Source: Chitinophagaceae bacterium | GTDB lineage: Bacteria > Bacteroidota > Bacteroidia > Chitinophagales > Chitinophagaceae | DNA length: 64,000 bases | Reading direction: 5' to 3' | Assembly: GCA_947488765.1 (NCBI GenBank) | Contig: CANLAE010000010.1 | Coordinates: 1-64,000, forward strand | Shown: positions 62,347 to 64,000 of the stretch, in pieces | Layout: the number at the start of each line of letters is the position of its first letter | Position numbering within the stretch: the stretch's first letter is position 1 | Notes under the pieces: model-generated | Told to the model about the DNA's origin: nothing | What the model saw: only the letters and a program-made list of their open reading frames with translations | Database searches by the model: none | Program-made: the position numbers and the translations under genes

Positions 62347-63282
62347 TTATTGAATGTATTGGTGTACATTTTGAGATCCTGTTGTTACCTGAAGAAAATA
62401 ATCTTCCAAACTATGTCTTGGCTGTAAGCTAATCAGTTGAATATTCATTGCAACCAAATCCCGATGTAAAACCGGAATTTGTTGCCTGTCAATTTTTAAT
62501 ACAATTTGATTTTGTCTATTTTCTTGAAATGCGCTTTCCCATTGGGATTGCAACAATTGCTGACGTGCAAAAACATCATCTAAGGTGCTGATTTCAACAA
62601 TTGTTTGAGCAGGATCAAATAAAGACTGGGCACTATCTTCAATAATTTTTTTTCCTTTATCAATAATTAGAACTTTGGTTGCAACTTGTTCAATTTCACT
62701 TAATAAATGTGATGAAACTAAGATTGTTTTTCCCTCATTTTTACTAAGGTGTAATATTAAATTTCTGATGTCTGCAATACCTTGCGGGTCCAATCCATTG
62801 GTAGGTTCATCCAAAACAATTAATGCCGGATTATGAACCAATGCAATTGCAATACCCAATCGTTGTTTCATCCCTTGACTAAAATTTTTTACTTTATCAT
62901 TTGCCCTATCTGCCAATCCAACTACTTCTAATTGTTGTTGTAATTTTTGATGTGTTATTTTGATGCCACTCAACTTACCAAACAATTTTAAATTTTCGTA
63001 GGCAGATAAATATTTATATACATCAGGTTTTTCAATCACTGCACCTACTTGACGGAGTATTTCATTGCGATTGGCGTGTAATGGCAAGCCAAATATTTCT
63101 ATGCTTCCTTCGGTTGGTTGAATTAAAGTAAGCAACATGCGCATTGTTGTACTTTTTCCTGCACCATTTTGGCCGAGGAAGCCATATACATCACCATTTG
63201 CAACGGTAAATGAAAGATCATGAACGGCAGTAAAATGATTAAATTTTTTAGTAAGACTTCGTACTTTGATAATGTCGCTCAT
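62347..63282 (-). CDS. ABC transporter ATP-binding protein
   Basis: 311-aa ATPase of the ABC-2/CcmA type. Walker A is GQNGAGKSTTM, signature NFSQGMKQRLGIAIAL, Walker B ALIVLDEPTNGLDPQG and the switch His SSHLLSEIEQ. An added C-terminal domain (about 220-311) is typical of drug/lipid export ATPases in this group. First gene of the operon with the permease and LolA-like genes. Confidence 0.92.
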   Translation of the reverse strand: MSDIIKVRSLTKKFNHFTAVHDLSFTVANGDVYGFLGQNGAGKSTTMRMLLTLIQPTEGSIEIFGLPLHANRNEILRQVGAVIEKPDVYKYLSAYENLKLFGKLSGIKITHQKLQQQLEVVGLADRANDKVKNFSQGMKQRLGIAIALVHNPALIVLDEPTNGLDPQGIADIRNLILHLSKNEGKTILVSSHLLSEIEQVATKVLIIDKGKKIIEDSAQSLFDPAQTIVEISTLDDVFARQQLLQSQWESAFQENRQNQIVLKIDRQQIPVLHRDLVAMNIQLISLQPRHSLEDYFLQVTTGSQNVHQYIQ

Positions 63283-63369
63283 GTATCGAAAATTAAATTT
63301 GAAAGGTAATCTTACAGTATATGCGATGCATTGAATTTGAAAACAATAAGAAAAAGTTTGTGACGAAAA

Positions 63370-63999
63370 TTAAATAGCAGCAATGTATTCCATTACCTCA
63401 TTCAAAGATTTCTTAAAACTAATATTGGCCGGCACTTTCTTTTTATAATTTTGGGTTAGTAATCCGGAGATAATAACATTAAAATTTTTCAGTTGCACAC
63501 CGGCATTGAAAAGAAAACGTTCAAAATTAAAATTATGTGCCACTGCTGTAAGGTGAGAATAAATAAAAGTAGGTGGCTTGTATTGCGTTAGGTATTCAAC
63601 ATCTTTTAATGGAGCATTGGCACCAATATAGTAAACCCTAATACCTCTGCTTTTTAGTAAATAGTAAATAAACAACAACCCAAGTTCATGATGTTCTCCT
63701 TCGGGTAAGAAAAGTAGTACAGATTTGTTGGTTTGAATTGGACTTTTTACTCCGTCAATACCAAGAATTAATTTTTGACGAATTATATTGGTAACGAGGT
63801 GTTCCTGTGCAGGATTAATTCTATTGGTAAGCCACAAAATACCAATACGCTCTAGAAAGGGGAATATAATTTGAGTGATGGTACGTTCAATACCTTTCGA
63901 AGAAATGAAATTGTCTAGAATTTTCTCAACTTTATCAACGTCCAAATCAATCATGTGTTCGATAAGTTCGTTTACAGTTCGTTCCTGTTGTGCTTGAGC
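63370..63999 (-). CDS. MerR-family regulator, C-terminal B12-binding part (CarH-like), truncated by window edge
   Basis: The visible 209 residues are open to the window end and lack an N-terminal HTH, which must lie beyond 64000. The four-helix B12-binding cap has L-W-LTNRINPAQ-E-H, a W-x9-EH motif as in CarH photoreceptors. The Rossmann domain has E-x-H-x-x-G (EHHELG) supplying the lower cobalt ligand. The last part ends FKKSLNEVMEYIAAI. Likely a cobalamin-dependent, possibly light-sensing repressor. The start codon at 63954 is an internal Met and not the true start. Confidence 0.8.
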   Translation of the reverse strand, partial: AQAQQERTVNELIEHMIDLDVDKVEKILDNFISSKGIERTITQIIFPFLERIGILWLTNRINPAQEHLVTNIIRQKLILGIDGVKSPIQTNKSVLLFLPEGEHHELGLLFIYYLLKSRGIRVYYIGANAPLKDVEYLTQYKPPTFIYSHLTAVAHNFNFERFLFNAGVQLKNFNVIISGLLTQNYKKKVPANISFKKSLNEVMEYIAAI

Positions 64000-64000
64000 T

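Overview
The window looks like a chromosomal segment from a low-GC (roughly one-third GC by eye) member of the Bacteroidota, most likely Chitinophagaceae. The evidence is a fused LpxC-FabZ, a long-form IspG with an extra domain, a GLPGLI protein, DUF5686 and carboxypeptidase-regulatory-domain surface proteins, the futalosine menaquinone route, the very short AURKAIP1/COX24-type basic protein, and many TAnnTTTG promoter elements of the Bacteroidota type. No transposase, phage gene, CRISPR array, tRNA or rRNA was recognised. Almost everything is core metabolism or envelope biology.

Layout: 1-3.4 kb holds a truncated M28 peptidase, an NlpC/P60 hydrolase, a GLPGLI protein and a CAP-domain protein. 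3.5-7.7 kb has kbl, a surface protein, a decayed SUMF1-type fragment and a class D beta-lactamase. 7.7-12.9 kb is a same-strand run ispG, nadB, a four-helix-bundle gene and an LpxL-type acyltransferase. 13-20.2 kb has a persulfide-dioxygenase/rhodanese protein, a POT peptide transporter, purD and a DUF5686 protein. 20.3-21.8 kb is mqnB-mqnD. 21.9-27.6 kb is a minus-strand lipid A operon (HD protein, lpxD, lpxC-fabZ, lpxA, ABC ATPase). 27.7-34.2 kb holds a di-haem peroxidase and a minus-strand stress/envelope run (LptF/G-type permease, SOD, OsmC, CDF exporter). 34.3-41.8 kb has a large beta-propeller protein, trmD, an S4 protein, an M20 peptidase and mutY. 42-45 kb has HU, a TPR protein, the 31-aa basic protein and RNase G. 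45.5-52.5 kb has radA, comF, a beta-helix lipoprotein, glutathione peroxidase, holB and ricT. 52.6-64 kb has a small XRE regulator, uvrA, an ECF sigma factor, a PQQ-type dehydrogenase, methylmalonyl-CoA epimerase, iscS-iscU-iscA, a LolA-like protein with an ABC exporter, and the C-terminal part of a MerR/B12-type photoreceptor-like regulator.

The most unusual signal is non-genic. Short-period (8-9 nt) arrays of two related kinds (GAAGTCNG-like and AGTTTAGN-like) sit at the 3' ends of nadB, purD, mqnD, the ABC ATPase gene and lpxD. At each of these ends the array reads in the sense direction of the gene it follows. Near or inside them lie the stop codons, and one GAAGTC array lies in frame inside ispG. 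A second element, core TGCGACGC in a roughly 30-nt conserved context, lies 44-88 nt upstream of the start codons of nadB, lpxC-fabZ and ricT, always in the gene's orientation. Neither is explained by the annotated genes. Family assignments are from recognisable motifs and memory of the families; no searches were run.
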